A stretch of 20,499 bases of DNA from positions 1-20,499 of the forward strand of contig DATAYA010000244.1 of assembly GCA_036272815.1 (NCBI GenBank). The letters are read 5' to 3'. The DNA is from DATAYA01 sp036272815 (GTDB taxonomy: Bacteria; Pseudomonadota; Alphaproteobacteria; Acetobacterales; Acetobacteraceae). A program made the position numbers and the translations under genes. This document shows, piece after piece, positions 1-7,871 of this stretch. Position 1 is the stretch's first letter, and each line of letters opens with the position of its first letter. Below the pieces are notes generated by a model, which was not told the DNA's origin, did not search any database, and saw nothing but the letters and a program-made list of their open reading frames with translations.

Positions 1-855
1 GGCGTGCCACTAAAGCGGCCGGTGGCCGGCATTGCTATGGGCTTGATCAAAGAAGATCACGGTTTCGCCGTGCTGTCCGACATCCTGGGCGATGAGGATC
101 ACCTCGGCGACATGGACTTCAAGGTGGCTGGGACCGAGGCCGGGATCACCTCGTTGCAGATGGATATCAAGATCACGTCCATCACGCCGGAGATCATGCA
201 GATCGCTCTGGCGCAGGCGCGCGATGGCCGGCTGCATATTCTGGGTGAGATGGCGAAGGCACTGACCGGCGCTCGCGGCGATGTGGCGGCGACGGCGCCT
301 CGGATCAGCGTGATCTCGGTGCCGAAGGAGAAGATCCGCGAGGTGATCGGCACCGGCGGCAAGGTGATCCGGGAAATCGTCGAGCAGACAAAGTGCAAGA
401 TCGACATCGAGGATGACGGCACGATCAAGGTCGCGGCGACCGACCAGGGCCAGGCACAGGCGGCGATCGACTGGATCCGCGGCATCGTCGCCGAGCCCGA
501 GATCGGCGTGATCTACAGTGGCAAGGTGGTCAAGACCGCCGATTTCGGCGCCTTCGTGAACTTCCTCGGCTCGCGCGACGGGCTCGTGCACATCAGCGAG
601 CTTGCGGTCGGGCGGGTCAACCGCACCAACGACGTGGTCAATGTCGGCGACGCGGTGCGGGTGAAGGTGCTGGGCCTCGACGATCGCGGCAAGGTGCGGC
701 TCTCGATGCGGGTCGTCGACCAGGCGACCGGCGAGGACATCAGCGACAAGGTCGGGCCGAAGGGCGGTGGGCGTGAAGGTGGGGGTCGCGAAGGTCAGGG
801 TCGCGAGCGCGGCTCCGAGCGCCGGGCCGAGACGACCGAAACCGCGGCGGAGTAG
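1..855 (+). CDS. pnp: Polyribonucleotide nucleotidyltransferase (PNPase), 3' part
   Basis: Only the C-terminal 284 codons are in the window; the frame is open at base 1, so the GTG at 4 is an internal Val. PNPase degrades RNA phosphorolytically 3' to 5' in the cytoplasm. The sequence opens in the end of the second RNase PH core domain (VAGIAMGL, then ILGDEDHLGDMDFKVAG). A KH domain follows with the GTGG loop (bases ~350-361), then an S1 domain from about base 490 to 720 (DFGAFVNF, DGLVHISEL, GKVRLSM). The tail, about bases 760-852, is Gly/Arg/Glu-rich with repeats of the GGGREG type. It is a low-complexity region that could contact RNA or partners, which is inference. Stop is TAG at 853-855, followed by a strong hairpin. 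Identity is certain from the domain order and motifs. Confidence 0.97.
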   Translation, partial: GVPLKRPVAGIAMGLIKEDHGFAVLSDILGDEDHLGDMDFKVAGTEAGITSLQMDIKITSITPEIMQIALAQARDGRLHILGEMAKALTGARGDVAATAPRISVISVPKEKIREVIGTGGKVIREIVEQTKCKIDIEDDGTIKVAATDQGQAQAAIDWIRGIVAEPEIGVIYSGKVVKTADFGAFVNFLGSRDGLVHISELAVGRVNRTNDVVNVGDAVRVKVLGLDDRGKVRLSMRVVDQATGEDISDKVGPKGGGREGGGREGQGRERGSERRAETTETAAE

Positions 856-861
856 TCAATT

Positions 862-900
862 CCGCGGGGTGGGTGCCGCGCCCGCCCCGCGGGTCGCTTT
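862..900 (+). terminator. Likely intrinsic terminator after pnp
   Basis: An 8-bp GC stem, CCGCGGGG (862-869) with CCCCGCGG (885-892), can extend inward by GGG (871-873) with CCC (881-883). It starts 7 bases after the pnp stop codon. The U-tract is poor (GTCGCTTTAA), so termination may be partial or Rho-assisted. Confidence 0.55.
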
Positions 901-914
901 AATCCGGAACCTGT

Positions 915-2348
915 ATGCGGCTGAGGGATTGCGGGCTGATGCGAGCGATCAATGCGATCCGCATGGGAGGACTGGACATCCTGCCGCTGGTCGAAGGCGG
1001 CAAGGGCGTGGCGGTCTCGACCGGCGTGTCTGCCGGCCACTGGGCCACCTCCGGTGGCGTCGGCACGTTCAGCGCTGTCAATGCCGACAGCTACGATGCG
1101 AACGGTCACGTCATTCCGCAGACCTATCACGGCCGCACGCGGCGGGAACGTCACGAGGAGCTGATCGCCTACGCGATCCGCGGCGGCATCACGCAGGCCC
1201 GCCAAGCCTTCGAGATCGCCGGCGGGCGAGGCCGCATCCACGCCAACATCCTGTGGGAGATGGCAGGGGCGGAGCGCGTCATCTCGGGCGTGCTCGAAGG
1301 TGCCAAGGGGCTGATCCACGGCCTCACGTGCGGCGCCGGGATGCCCTATCGCCTGTCCGAGATCGCCGCCAGGTTCGGCGTGCATTACTACCCGATCGTC
1401 TCCTCGGCGCGCGCGTTCAACGCGCTCTGGCGCCGCGCCTACCACAAGGTCTCCGGCCTGCTGGGCGGCGTGGTCTATGAGGACCCGTGGCTGGCCGGCG
1501 GGCATAACGGCCTCTCCAACGGCGAGGACCCGGCGGTGCCGGAGGCGCCGTTCCCGCGCGTGCTCGCGCTGCGCGAGCAGATGCGTGCCTTCGGGCTGGG
1601 CCAGACGCCGATCATCATGGCGGGCGGCGTCTGGTGGCTGGAGGAGTGGGAGGACTGGATCGACAACCCCGAACTCGGCCCGATCGCCTTCCAGTTCGGC
1701 ACCCGCCCGCTGCTGACGCAGGAGAGCCCCATCGGCGACGCCTGGAAGCGCCGGCTGATGACGCTCGGCGAGGGCGACGTGTTCCTCAACAATTTCAGCC
1801 CGACCGGCTTCTATTCCTCGGCGGTCAACAACGCCTTCATCCAGGCGTTGCGCGCCCGCAGCGAGCGGCAGGTCGCCTACAGCACCGAGAGCGTCGGCGA
1901 GCACACCGCCGCGTTCGGCGTCGGCCCGCGCAAGCGCGTCGTCTATCTGACGCCCGCGGACCATGCGCACGCGACCGCCTGGGAACGTGACGGCTACACG
2001 GAGGCCATGCGCACGCCTGACTCGACCCTCGTGTTCGTGACGAAGGAGGAGGCGCGCGAGATCCTTGCCGACCAGGTCGCCTGCATGGGCTGCCTGTCGC
2101 AGTGCCGGTTCTCCAACTGGAACCAGCACGGGCCGGACTACACGACGGGCAAGAAGGCCGATCCGCGCAGCTTCTGCATCCAGAAGACGCTGCAATCCAT
2201 CCGCCACGAGACCGCCGAGGAGCAGGTCGAGAACAACCTGATGTTCAGCGGCCACAACGCATTCCGGTTCGCTCGCGATCCGTTCTATTCCAACAACTTC
2301 ATCCCGACCGTGCGACAGTTGGTCGAGCGCATCCTGACCGGACGCTGA
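915..2348 (+). CDS. Nitronate monooxygenase / 2-nitropropane dioxygenase-family flavoprotein with C-terminal cysteine cluster
   Basis: 477 residues. Family members are FMN-dependent TIM-barrel enzymes that oxidise alkyl nitronates, but many have unknown substrates. Visible family features are a Gly-rich N-terminal stretch (GGVGTFSAV, ~47-55), the GGHNG motif (195-199, matching the family GGHxG), and the phosphate-binding style AGGVW (236-240) and FGTRPLLTQES (261-271). Beyond the barrel is an extension with Cys390, Cys393, Cys397 and Cys421 (CxxCxxxC plus a distal Cys), which could bind a metal or Fe-S cluster; that is inference. Classical nitronate monooxygenases are shorter, about 320-380 residues. 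Start: ATG 915 has a poor ribosome site. ATG 939 has GAGGG 11 bases upstream and is a fair alternative. The gene stands alone between two terminator-like hairpins. The family is clear, the substrate unknown. Confidence 0.85.
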   Translation: MRLRDCGLMRAINAIRMGGLDILPLVEGGKGVAVSTGVSAGHWATSGGVGTFSAVNADSYDANGHVIPQTYHGRTRRERHEELIAYAIRGGITQARQAFEIAGGRGRIHANILWEMAGAERVISGVLEGAKGLIHGLTCGAGMPYRLSEIAARFGVHYYPIVSSARAFNALWRRAYHKVSGLLGGVVYEDPWLAGGHNGLSNGEDPAVPEAPFPRVLALREQMRAFGLGQTPIIMAGGVWWLEEWEDWIDNPELGPIAFQFGTRPLLTQESPIGDAWKRRLMTLGEGDVFLNNFSPTGFYSSAVNNAFIQALRARSERQVAYSTESVGEHTAAFGVGPRKRVVYLTPADHAHATAWERDGYTEAMRTPDSTLVFVTKEEAREILADQVACMGCLSQCRFSNWNQHGPDYTTGKKADPRSFCIQKTLQSIRHETAEEQVENNLMFSGHNAFRFARDPFYSNNFIPTVRQLVERILTGR

Positions 2349-2387
2349 AGCGGGCGCTCCATCGGCCTGCCCGTTCACGTTTTTTTT
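2349..2387 (+). terminator. Likely intrinsic terminator after the nitronate monooxygenase-like gene
   Basis: A 7-bp stem AGCGGGC (2349-2355) with GCCCGTT (2369-2375), including one G-T pair, is followed by CACG and a run of eight T (2380-2387). The 13-base loop and four-base gap before the T run make it imperfect, but such T runs are rare in this GC-rich window. Confidence 0.5.
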
Positions 2388-2434
2388 GCGCGGGCAACGC
2401 TTGTAACGGGGCTGTCATTCCGGTCGTATTGCGT

Positions 2435-3628
2435 GTGCAGCGCGAGATCGCCGAACACCAGATACTGCCGATGGGCCTGCTGGCGGCCGCCGGGTTCCTG
2501 TCCTCGGCGGGAGCGCGGATCGTCGATCCGCTCCTCGCAGTCATCGCGCATGACTTCCGCGTCTCCATCCCCGAGGTCTCGGTCCTCGTCGCCGCATTCA
2601 CGTTGCCCTATGGGCTGAACCAGCTCCTGCTCGGCCCGCTCGGCGACCGGTTCGGGAAGCTGCGGGTGATGCTCGGCGCGCTCGCGGGCTATGCGGTCGC
2701 GACCCTCGGCTGCGCGCTGGCGGGCGATCTGTCGTCGCTGACGGTGATGCGCGCGGTCGCCGGGGCGTCGAGTGCGGGGCTGATCCCGGTGAGCCTCGCC
2801 TATATCGGCGATGCCGTTCCCTATGCCGAGCGGCAGGCGACGGTCGGCCGGTTCCTCAACGGGGTCGTGCTGGCGCAGATGATCGCGGGACCCGTGGGCG
2901 GCCTGTTCAGCGACTATCTCGGCTGGCGCGCCGTCTTCCTGCTGCTGTCCGTCTCGGCGCTGGTGGTCGCGGTCACGCTGGCGGTGCGGCTGCCGGCGCT
3001 GCCGGACCGCCGGCAGCCGACGACGGGGTTTGATCTGCGCCGCTATGCGCCGCTGGTGATCGACCCGCGGATGCGGCTGCTGCTGCTGCTGACCTTGGCC
3101 GAGGGGGCGGTGATGGCCGGCAGCTTCCCCTTCCTGGCGCCCTATCTGCACGACGCGTTCGGGCTCGACTACGGCACGGTCGGGCTCGTGCTTGCCTGCT
3201 TCGGTCTCGGCGCGTTCGGCTACACGCGCTTCGCCGGGCGCTGGATCGCGGCCTTCGGGGAGATCGGACTGGTGCTGCTGGGCGGCGCGGTCATGACCGG
3301 CGCCCTGGCACTCGGGATGCTCGTGCATCGCTGGCAGGTGTTCGCGCTGGTCGAGGCCATGCTGGGCTTCGGCTATTTCACGCTGCACGCCGTGTTGCAG
3401 GCGCGCTCGACGGAGATGCTGCCGCAGACGCGGGCGACGTCGGTCGCCGCCTTCATCTTCATGCTGTTCATGGGCCAGGCGCTCGGGGCGCTGGCGACGG
3501 GTGCGAATATCGGGCTGCTGGGCTACGCCGGAGCGTTCTGGGTGCAGGCGGCCGGGATCGTGGTGGTGGCACTCTGGCTCGCCGCGCTGCTGCGGCACTC
3601 GACCGGCGGCGACAGCCGGGCGCGGTAG
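2435..3628 (+). CDS. MFS transporter (DHA1-like drug/solute efflux)
   Basis: About 397 residues from GTG 2435, typical for a 12-helix major facilitator permease in the inner membrane. The first helix starts at LLAAAGFLSSAGARIVDPLLAVIA, and MFS motif A is visible as GPLGDRFGKLRVM between helices 2 and 3. Hydrophobic segments recur to the end, with a charged central loop around LPDRRQPTTGFDLRRY separating the two halves. Start is uncertain: GTG 2435 leaves a short charged cytoplasmic tail before helix 1, ATG 2471 would start almost inside helix 1, and neither has a good ribosome site. The longer open frame upstream overlaps the previous gene and is not protein-like. Substrate cannot be told from sequence. 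The lytic transglycosylase starts 34 bases downstream on the same strand. Confidence 0.85.
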   Translation: MQREIAEHQILPMGLLAAAGFLSSAGARIVDPLLAVIAHDFRVSIPEVSVLVAAFTLPYGLNQLLLGPLGDRFGKLRVMLGALAGYAVATLGCALAGDLSSLTVMRAVAGASSAGLIPVSLAYIGDAVPYAERQATVGRFLNGVVLAQMIAGPVGGLFSDYLGWRAVFLLLSVSALVVAVTLAVRLPALPDRRQPTTGFDLRRYAPLVIDPRMRLLLLLTLAEGAVMAGSFPFLAPYLHDAFGLDYGTVGLVLACFGLGAFGYTRFAGRWIAAFGEIGLVLLGGAVMTGALALGMLVHRWQVFALVEAMLGFGYFTLHAVLQARSTEMLPQTRATSVAAFIFMLFMGQALGALATGANIGLLGYAGAFWVQAAGIVVVALWLAALLRHSTGGDSRAR

Positions 3629-3662
3629 CGGCGCGGCCCCGTCTCCGCCTACAACCGGCGTC

Positions 3663-5645
3663 ATGCACGCCCGGATCGCCGCCAGCCTCGCGCTCGCCAT
3701 GATCCTGTCCGCGTCGCGTGCGACAGCCGAGCAGCCCCGCTTCGGGCTGCTCGCACCCGCCTCCACTCCGAACCCGCTCGCCTATGTCCGCACGGACGAC
3801 TGGGCCGGCGGCCGCACCACTGCCGACCGCTGGCTCGACCCGGTGGCGCGCGGATACGTCCACTACGACCGCATGACCGCGCCGGGCGATGCGACGGTCG
3901 GCGAGATCGACGCCTTCCTGCGCGACCATCCGGACTGGCCGGGCGCGGCGACGCTGGCGCTGCGGCGGCAGCAGGCGCTGGCGACCGAGCCGGACGAAGC
4001 CGTGGTGCTCGGCCTCTGCGCCCGGCTGCATCTCGATCTCTCGGCCGCCCTGCTGCGCTGCGCCGGCGCGTTCGCCCAAGCGGGGCAGCAGAAAACCGCG
4101 CGGGCAGACGCGCGACTGGCGTGGCTCGATGGCATCGTCGGCGCGGACGCCGAGCGGCTGTTCATGCAGGCTTGGGGGGAGGCGGTCAGCCCGGACGACC
4201 AGTGGCGCCGGTTCCTGCGCCTCGCGCGCGATCCGGCGGCGGTGCAGCGGCAGCTCGCGCGCCTGGACGCCGCACACCGGCAGGCAGCGCAGACGCTGCT
4301 GGCGTTGCGGCGCAACGATCCTCGCGCGCCGGTGATGCTGGCCGCGCTGCCGGGCGGCCTCGCGGCGCAGCCGGCGCTGGTGCTCGCCCGCGCCGCATGG
4401 CTGCGCGCGGCCGGGCGGCTCGACGATGCCGCCCGGCTTTGGCGCCGTGCCGGGGCTGCCGCCGAGCGGGCCGCCGACGCGGCCGAGCTGCCCGAGTTCT
4501 GGTCCGAGCGGGACCGGCTCGCGCGCGACCTGCTGGCCCGCGGCGATGCCGCCGGCGCCTACCGGATCGCGGCGGGACCGGGCCGGATCGCGCCGCTTCA
4601 GGCCCTCGATGCCGACTTCCTCGCCGGCTGGATCGCACTGCGCCGCCTGCACGATCCGGCCCGCGCGGCGCCGCATTTTGCCGCCCTCGGCGCCGCGTCA
4701 CGGGCCGTGATCACGCAGGCGCGGGCGCATTATTGGCTGGCCCGCTGCGCTGCCGCCAGCGACGATGCTGCCGGCGCCAAGGCGGAGCTGACGGTCGCCG
4801 CCGCGTTTCCGACCACCTATTACGGCCAGCTCGCGGCGCTCGCCCTCGGCGACGACCCCGCAGCCCTCGACGCCCGGATCGCAGCCTTGCATGACCCGCG
4901 CTGGACGCAGGCGGAGGCGGTCGGCTTCCTCGGGCGGGAGGACGCACGGGCGGCGGCGCTGCTGGTCGCCTGGGGCGAGCCCTGGCGTGCGCGGCCGTTC
5001 CTGGCGCAAATCGCCGCGATCGCGCCCGGACCGGCGGGGCCGGCGATGGCGGCACGTCTGGCGCTCGGGCTCGGCCTGCCGGAGATGGCGGTGGCGATCG
5101 CCCGGCGGGCTTCGGTGGGTGGCCTGGTGCTGGCGGATGCCGGCTGGCCGCAGACGATCACGCCGCCGTCCGGGCCGGTCGAGCCCGCTGTGGTGCTTGG
5201 CCTGATCCGCCAGGAGAGCAGCTTCGAAGTCGATGCTGCGAGCCCGGCCGGCGCGCGCGGGCTGATGCAGCTCATGCCGGCGACTGCGCGGCTGGTGGCG
5301 CGCCAGCTCGGGCAGAGCGTCCGGCTGGTCTCGCTCACCGAGGATCCGGCCGAGAACGTCCGGCTCGGCGACGCCTATCTCGCCGGGCTGATCGATCGTT
5401 TCGGCGGGTCGCTGCCGCTCGCGATCGCCGCCTACAATGCGGGGCCGGCGAGTGTCGTGCGATGGCTGGCGACGAACGGCGACCCGCGGCCGGCCGGGGC
5501 GGACATCGACATGATCGACTGGATCGAGCTGATCTCCTACGGCGAGACCCGCGACTACGTGCAGCGCGTTATCGAGAATGTCGCCGTCTACCGCGCCCGT
5601 GCGGGTGTCGTGCAGCCGTATCCGGTGGCGCCGTGGCGCGGCTGA
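3663..5645 (+). CDS. Soluble lytic murein transglycosylase (SLT family)
   Basis: 660 residues. The enzyme cleaves the MurNAc-GlcNAc bond of peptidoglycan in the periplasm, forming 1,6-anhydro-MurNAc ends. A Sec signal peptide is visible (residues 1-22, hydrophobic core ALALAMIL, cleavage after ATA). Residues about 30-480 are Ala/Leu/Arg-rich helical repeats, like the superhelical U domain of Slt70. The catalytic domain follows with the ES motif at 518-519 (RQESSF, catalytic Glu518), GLMQLMP at 533-539, AAYNAG at 589-594 and a final ETRDYVQRV motif. Length matches Slt70-like enzymes. Start is the ATG giving the signal peptide; the open frame extends 54 codons upstream into the MFS gene but that part is not protein-like. 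No clear ribosome site is seen. The 3' end overlaps pgpA by 13 bases. Confidence 0.93.
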   Translation: MHARIAASLALAMILSASRATAEQPRFGLLAPASTPNPLAYVRTDDWAGGRTTADRWLDPVARGYVHYDRMTAPGDATVGEIDAFLRDHPDWPGAATLALRRQQALATEPDEAVVLGLCARLHLDLSAALLRCAGAFAQAGQQKTARADARLAWLDGIVGADAERLFMQAWGEAVSPDDQWRRFLRLARDPAAVQRQLARLDAAHRQAAQTLLALRRNDPRAPVMLAALPGGLAAQPALVLARAAWLRAAGRLDDAARLWRRAGAAAERAADAAELPEFWSERDRLARDLLARGDAAGAYRIAAGPGRIAPLQALDADFLAGWIALRRLHDPARAAPHFAALGAASRAVITQARAHYWLARCAAASDDAAGAKAELTVAAAFPTTYYGQLAALALGDDPAALDARIAALHDPRWTQAEAVGFLGREDARAAALLVAWGEPWRARPFLAQIAAIAPGPAGPAMAARLALGLGLPEMAVAIARRASVGGLVLADAGWPQTITPPSGPVEPAVVLGLIRQESSFEVDAASPAGARGLMQLMPATARLVARQLGQSVRLVSLTEDPAENVRLGDAYLAGLIDRFGGSLPLAIAAYNAGPASVVRWLATNGDPRPAGADIDMIDWIELISYGETRDYVQRVIENVAVYRARAGVVQPYPVAPWRG

Positions 5646-6094
5646 GGGCGGCGACTTTGATCGCGAGCGGATTAGGCGTCGGCTATGCGCCGCGCGCGCC
5701 GGGCACCATAGGCTCGCTGCTGGCGCTGGCGGCGGGCGCCGGGCTGATGCGGCTGCCGGCGCCGGTGCTGCCGGCGGCCGTCGCGGTGGCCGGCATCGGC
5801 GGCGTCTGGGCGGTGCGGCGCGCGAGCGGCGGGGCGGATGCCGGCTGGGTGGTGATCGACGAGGTGGCCGGGCAATGGCTGGCGCTGGTCGGCCTTGCGC
5901 GGCCGACGCTCGCGGGCTTCGCTGCGGCCTTCGCGGCGTTCCGCTTGCTCGATATCGTCAAGCCCGGCCCGATCGGCTGGGCGGACCGGCAGGTGGGGCC
6001 GGAAGCAGTGATGGGCGACGACCTGATCGCGGGGGCACTCGCGGCCGGGGTGCTGTGGGCAGTGCGACAACGCTTTCCGGGAGTGCTGGGATGA
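5633..6094 (+). CDS. pgpA: Phosphatidylglycerophosphatase A
   Basis: 153 residues from GTG 5633. It dephosphorylates phosphatidylglycerol phosphate to phosphatidylglycerol at the inner membrane. Family motifs are GYAPRAPGTIGSLLAL near the N-terminus (17-32), VVIDEVAGQW (73-82, with the conserved Asp76-Glu77), FRLLDIVKPGPIGWAD (103-118) and a C-terminal GDDLIAG. Hydrophobic segments lie between them. The GTG start overlaps the preceding transglycosylase stop by 13 bases and leaves the usual short basic N-terminus (VARLRAA). TTG 5657 is a less likely alternative. The stop overlaps the cinA start as ATGA, implying translational coupling. pgpA next to cinA is a common alphaproteobacterial arrangement. 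Confidence 0.93.
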   Translation: MARLRAATLIASGLGVGYAPRAPGTIGSLLALAAGAGLMRLPAPVLPAAVAVAGIGGVWAVRRASGGADAGWVVIDEVAGQWLALVGLARPTLAGFAAAFAAFRLLDIVKPGPIGWADRQVGPEAVMGDDLIAGALAAGVLWAVRQRFPGVLG

Positions 6095-6582
6095 TCGACG
6101 ACGCGACGCTCGCCCTTGCCGCCGAGACTCTGCAGGATTGCCGCCGCCGCGGCTGGCTGGTCGCGACCGCCGAGAGCTGCACGGGGGGCCTGATCTCCGC
6201 AGCCCTCACCGCGATCCCGGGTTCGTCGGCGGTGGTGGATCGGGGGTTCGTCACCTATTCCGACGCCGCCAAGCACGCGATGCTGGGCGTGCCGGGGGCG
6301 ATGATCGCGGCGCATGGTGCGGTGAGCCATGCGGTCGCCGAAGCGATGGCCGACGGCGCGCTGGCGCGCTCGGAAGCGACGCTCGCGATCGCCGTCACGG
6401 GGGTTGCGGGACCGGGCGGCGGCACGCCCACGAAGCCGGTCGGACTTGTCTGGTTCGGCCTCGCGCTGCGCGGCGGCCGGCCGGTCGCGGAGCATTGCAT
6501 CTTCCCCGGCGACCGGGCGGAGGTGCGGCGCGCCACCGTCGCCCACGCGCTGGGGATGCTCAGGCGGTCCGCGGCTTTCTGA
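6091..6582 (+). CDS. cinA: CinA C-terminal-domain protein, nicotinamide-nucleotide amidohydrolase (PncC type)
   Basis: 163 residues, the stand-alone CinA C-terminal domain. Characterised members (PncC) deamidate nicotinamide mononucleotide to nicotinate mononucleotide in NAD recycling. Motifs are ATAESCTGGLIS (26-37, with the catalytic Ser29), FVTYSDAAKHAMLGV, and AVTGVAGPGGGTPTKPVGLV. The N-terminal molybdopterin-binding-like domain of full-length CinA is absent, as is usual in alphaproteobacteria. ATG 6091 overlaps the pgpA stop by four bases. The last 23 bases overlap the end of the convergent COQ9-family gene. 'Competence/damage-inducible' is a legacy name; a competence role is not supported here. 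Confidence 0.92.
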   Translation: MIDDATLALAAETLQDCRRRGWLVATAESCTGGLISAALTAIPGSSAVVDRGFVTYSDAAKHAMLGVPGAMIAAHGAVSHAVAEAMADGALARSEATLAIAVTGVAGPGGGTPTKPVGLVWFGLALRGGRPVAEHCIFPGDRAEVRRATVAHALGMLRRSAAF

Positions 6583-7156
6583 GACCGCCGACCCTCTCCT
6601 CTATGCGGCGGCGCAGGCGGCCGATGCGCGCGACGCCCGCGAGCCGGCGGTCGAGGAAGGCCAGCGTCGCCTCGTCCGCCTCGCTCGGGTCGCGCAGCCA
6701 GGCGAGCAGCGTCGTCGCATAGACGCCGGTCAGGAGTGCCCGCTTGGTGTACCAGGAGAAATCGGAGGATGTGTCGCCGGCCGCGTGCCAGATCGCATCG
6801 ACGGTGCGCGCCGTGCAGCAGGCGGCGAGGCGGGCGTTCCGCGGCAGCGACAGGATCGCGACGGCGCGGCGCACCGCCTCCTTGTGCGGGCGGTTCTGCG
6901 CGAGGCGGAGCGCGATCACGCCGCGCACGCGCGCGGGCAGCCGGCCCGCGATGCCGGCCGAGGCCGCCTCCATGCGGCGGTCGGCGAGGTCGCAATAGGC
7001 CTCGATCATGTCGGCCGCACCGCCGGGGAACAGCAGGTCGGCATCCGGCCCGGCGGCGCGGCGGAGTGCCGCCGTCGTCCAGCCGTCGAACGCGACATTC
7101 GGCAGCAGCGCGTCGATCGCCGCGTCGCGCTCCGGGCTGCGCTCGGGCGGTCTCAT
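6560..7156 (-). CDS. COQ9-family protein (rpsU-divergently transcribed family)
   Basis: 198 residues. COQ9 proteins bind lipids or isoprenoids at the membrane and help COQ7-type hydroxylation in ubiquinone synthesis; bacterial members are known as the 'rpsU-divergently transcribed' family. Recognisable features are an N-terminal helix-turn-helix-like segment (FDGWTTAALRRAAG), the central LFPGGAADMIEAYCDLADRRM, the SDFSWYTKRALLTGVYATTLLAWL core, and a basic amphipathic C-terminal helix (RRRIEERVGGLRKP) of the membrane-binding kind. The start ATG lies in an ATGA overlap with the def stop, with GGAG eight bases upstream. The gene ends inside the convergent cinA. Context matches the family name: def-COQ9 diverges from rpsU. 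The role in ubiquinone synthesis is family knowledge, not shown here. Confidence 0.88.
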   Translation of the reverse strand: MRPPERSPERDAAIDALLPNVAFDGWTTAALRRAAGPDADLLFPGGAADMIEAYCDLADRRMEAASAGIAGRLPARVRGVIALRLAQNRPHKEAVRRAVAILSLPRNARLAACCTARTVDAIWHAAGDTSSDFSWYTKRALLTGVYATTLLAWLRDPSEADEATLAFLDRRLAGVARIGRLRRRIEERVGGLRKPRTA

Positions 7157-7716
7157 GGGCGGGTCTCCGGCCGCATCTCCGGCCGCATCTCCTGGGGATA
7201 GCGCGTCAGTTCCTCGTTGAAGCCAAAGTGGGAAAAATCGGTCATGCGCATCGGGTAGAGCACGCCGTCGAGATGGTCATACTCGTGCTGCACAACGCCG
7301 GCGTGGAAGCCCTCGACGTCGGCCGCGACCTCCCGGCCGTCGCAATCGACGCCGCGGTAGCGGATGCGGCGGAAGCGCGGCACCGCGCCGCGCAGGCCGG
7401 GGATCGACAGGCAACCCTCCCAGCGCAGTTCGCGGACCTCGCCGACCGGCTCGAACGTGGGATTGATGACGACGGTATTGTCCACCACGCGGTCGTCCGG
7501 CGCGCCGCTGCTGCGCTCGTGGCGGACGCGGAAGACGAACAGGCGGAGCGGCACGTGCACCTGCGGGGCGGCGAGCCCGGCGCCGGGCGCGTCCTCCATC
7601 GTCTCCATCATGTCGGCGACGAGGCGGCGGATTTCGGGGGCACCCGGATCGGCGACGGGGGCGGCGCGTCCGAGCAGCACGGGGTGGCCCAGGCGGGCGA
7701 TCTTGAGGATGGCCAT
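7153..7716 (-). CDS. def: Peptide deformylase
   Basis: 187 residues. It removes the N-formyl group from nascent proteins at the ribosome exit, using a bound metal (usually Fe2+). All three motifs are present: GAGLAAPQ (45-52), EGCLS (100-104, metal ligand Cys102) and QHEYDHLDG (143-151, ligands His144 and His148, catalytic Glu145). The start ATG has GGAG five bases upstream. The C-terminus ends in a tandem repeat of EMRP/ETRP encoded by 12-base repeats (bases ~7157-7192), and the stop overlaps the COQ9-family start as ATGA. Co-transcription with the COQ9-family gene is very likely. A divergent promoter region separates it from rpsU. Confidence 0.97.
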   Translation of the reverse strand: MAILKIARLGHPVLLGRAAPVADPGAPEIRRLVADMMETMEDAPGAGLAAPQVHVPLRLFVFRVRHERSSGAPDDRVVDNTVVINPTFEPVGEVRELRWEGCLSIPGLRGAVPRFRRIRYRGVDCDGREVAADVEGFHAGVVQHEYDHLDGVLYPMRMTDFSHFGFNEELTRYPQEMRPEMRPETRP

Positions 7717-7746
7717 GATGTCTCCAAGATAGTTCGGTGAAGGGCT

Positions 7747-7776
7747 TTGGCGAGGGCCCGCGGCCGTGCTATAGGG
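7747..7776 (+). promoter_or_regulatory. Candidate promoter for rpsU
   Basis: A -35-like TTGGCG (7747-7752) and a -10-like CTATAG (7769-7774) are 16 bases apart, in the 155-base gap between def and rpsU (7717-7871). Transcription would give a leader of roughly 90 bases. The gap must also hold the divergent def promoter, which I cannot pin down (GAACTATCT near 7726-7734 on the minus strand is a weak -10 candidate). Confidence 0.35.
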
Positions 7777-7871
7777 CCCGCCTCCCGGCAGTCGAGGCTG
7801 CGCGGGCGCGTATCGTTTCTGGCGTCCCGGATCGGCCGGAGATGCCGCTATCGAGAGGAGAAGGCGGCCAA

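Noticed and set aside
795..2378. Long minus-strand open frame of 527 codons antisense to the nitronate monooxygenase-like gene
   Set aside because: GC-rich codon bias keeps the opposite frame open. The translation is Arg/Ala/Asp/Gln-rich with no domain, while the + strand frame has clear family motifs. The same applies to 2375-3766 (-), 8392-9426 (+), 12983-14401 (+), 15580-16662 (+), 16416-18014 (+) and 18130-20178 (+).
6560..6582. Tail-to-tail overlap of cinA and the COQ9-family gene as a sign of a frameshift or truncation
   Set aside because: Both proteins have normal length and complete C-terminal motifs; a 23-base convergent overlap is ordinary in a compact genome.
7737..7871. N-terminal extension of the S21 reading frame by 45 codons
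   Set aside because: The extension is not S21-like and lies over the promoter region. GTG 7872 has a strong ribosome site and gives the normal protein length.
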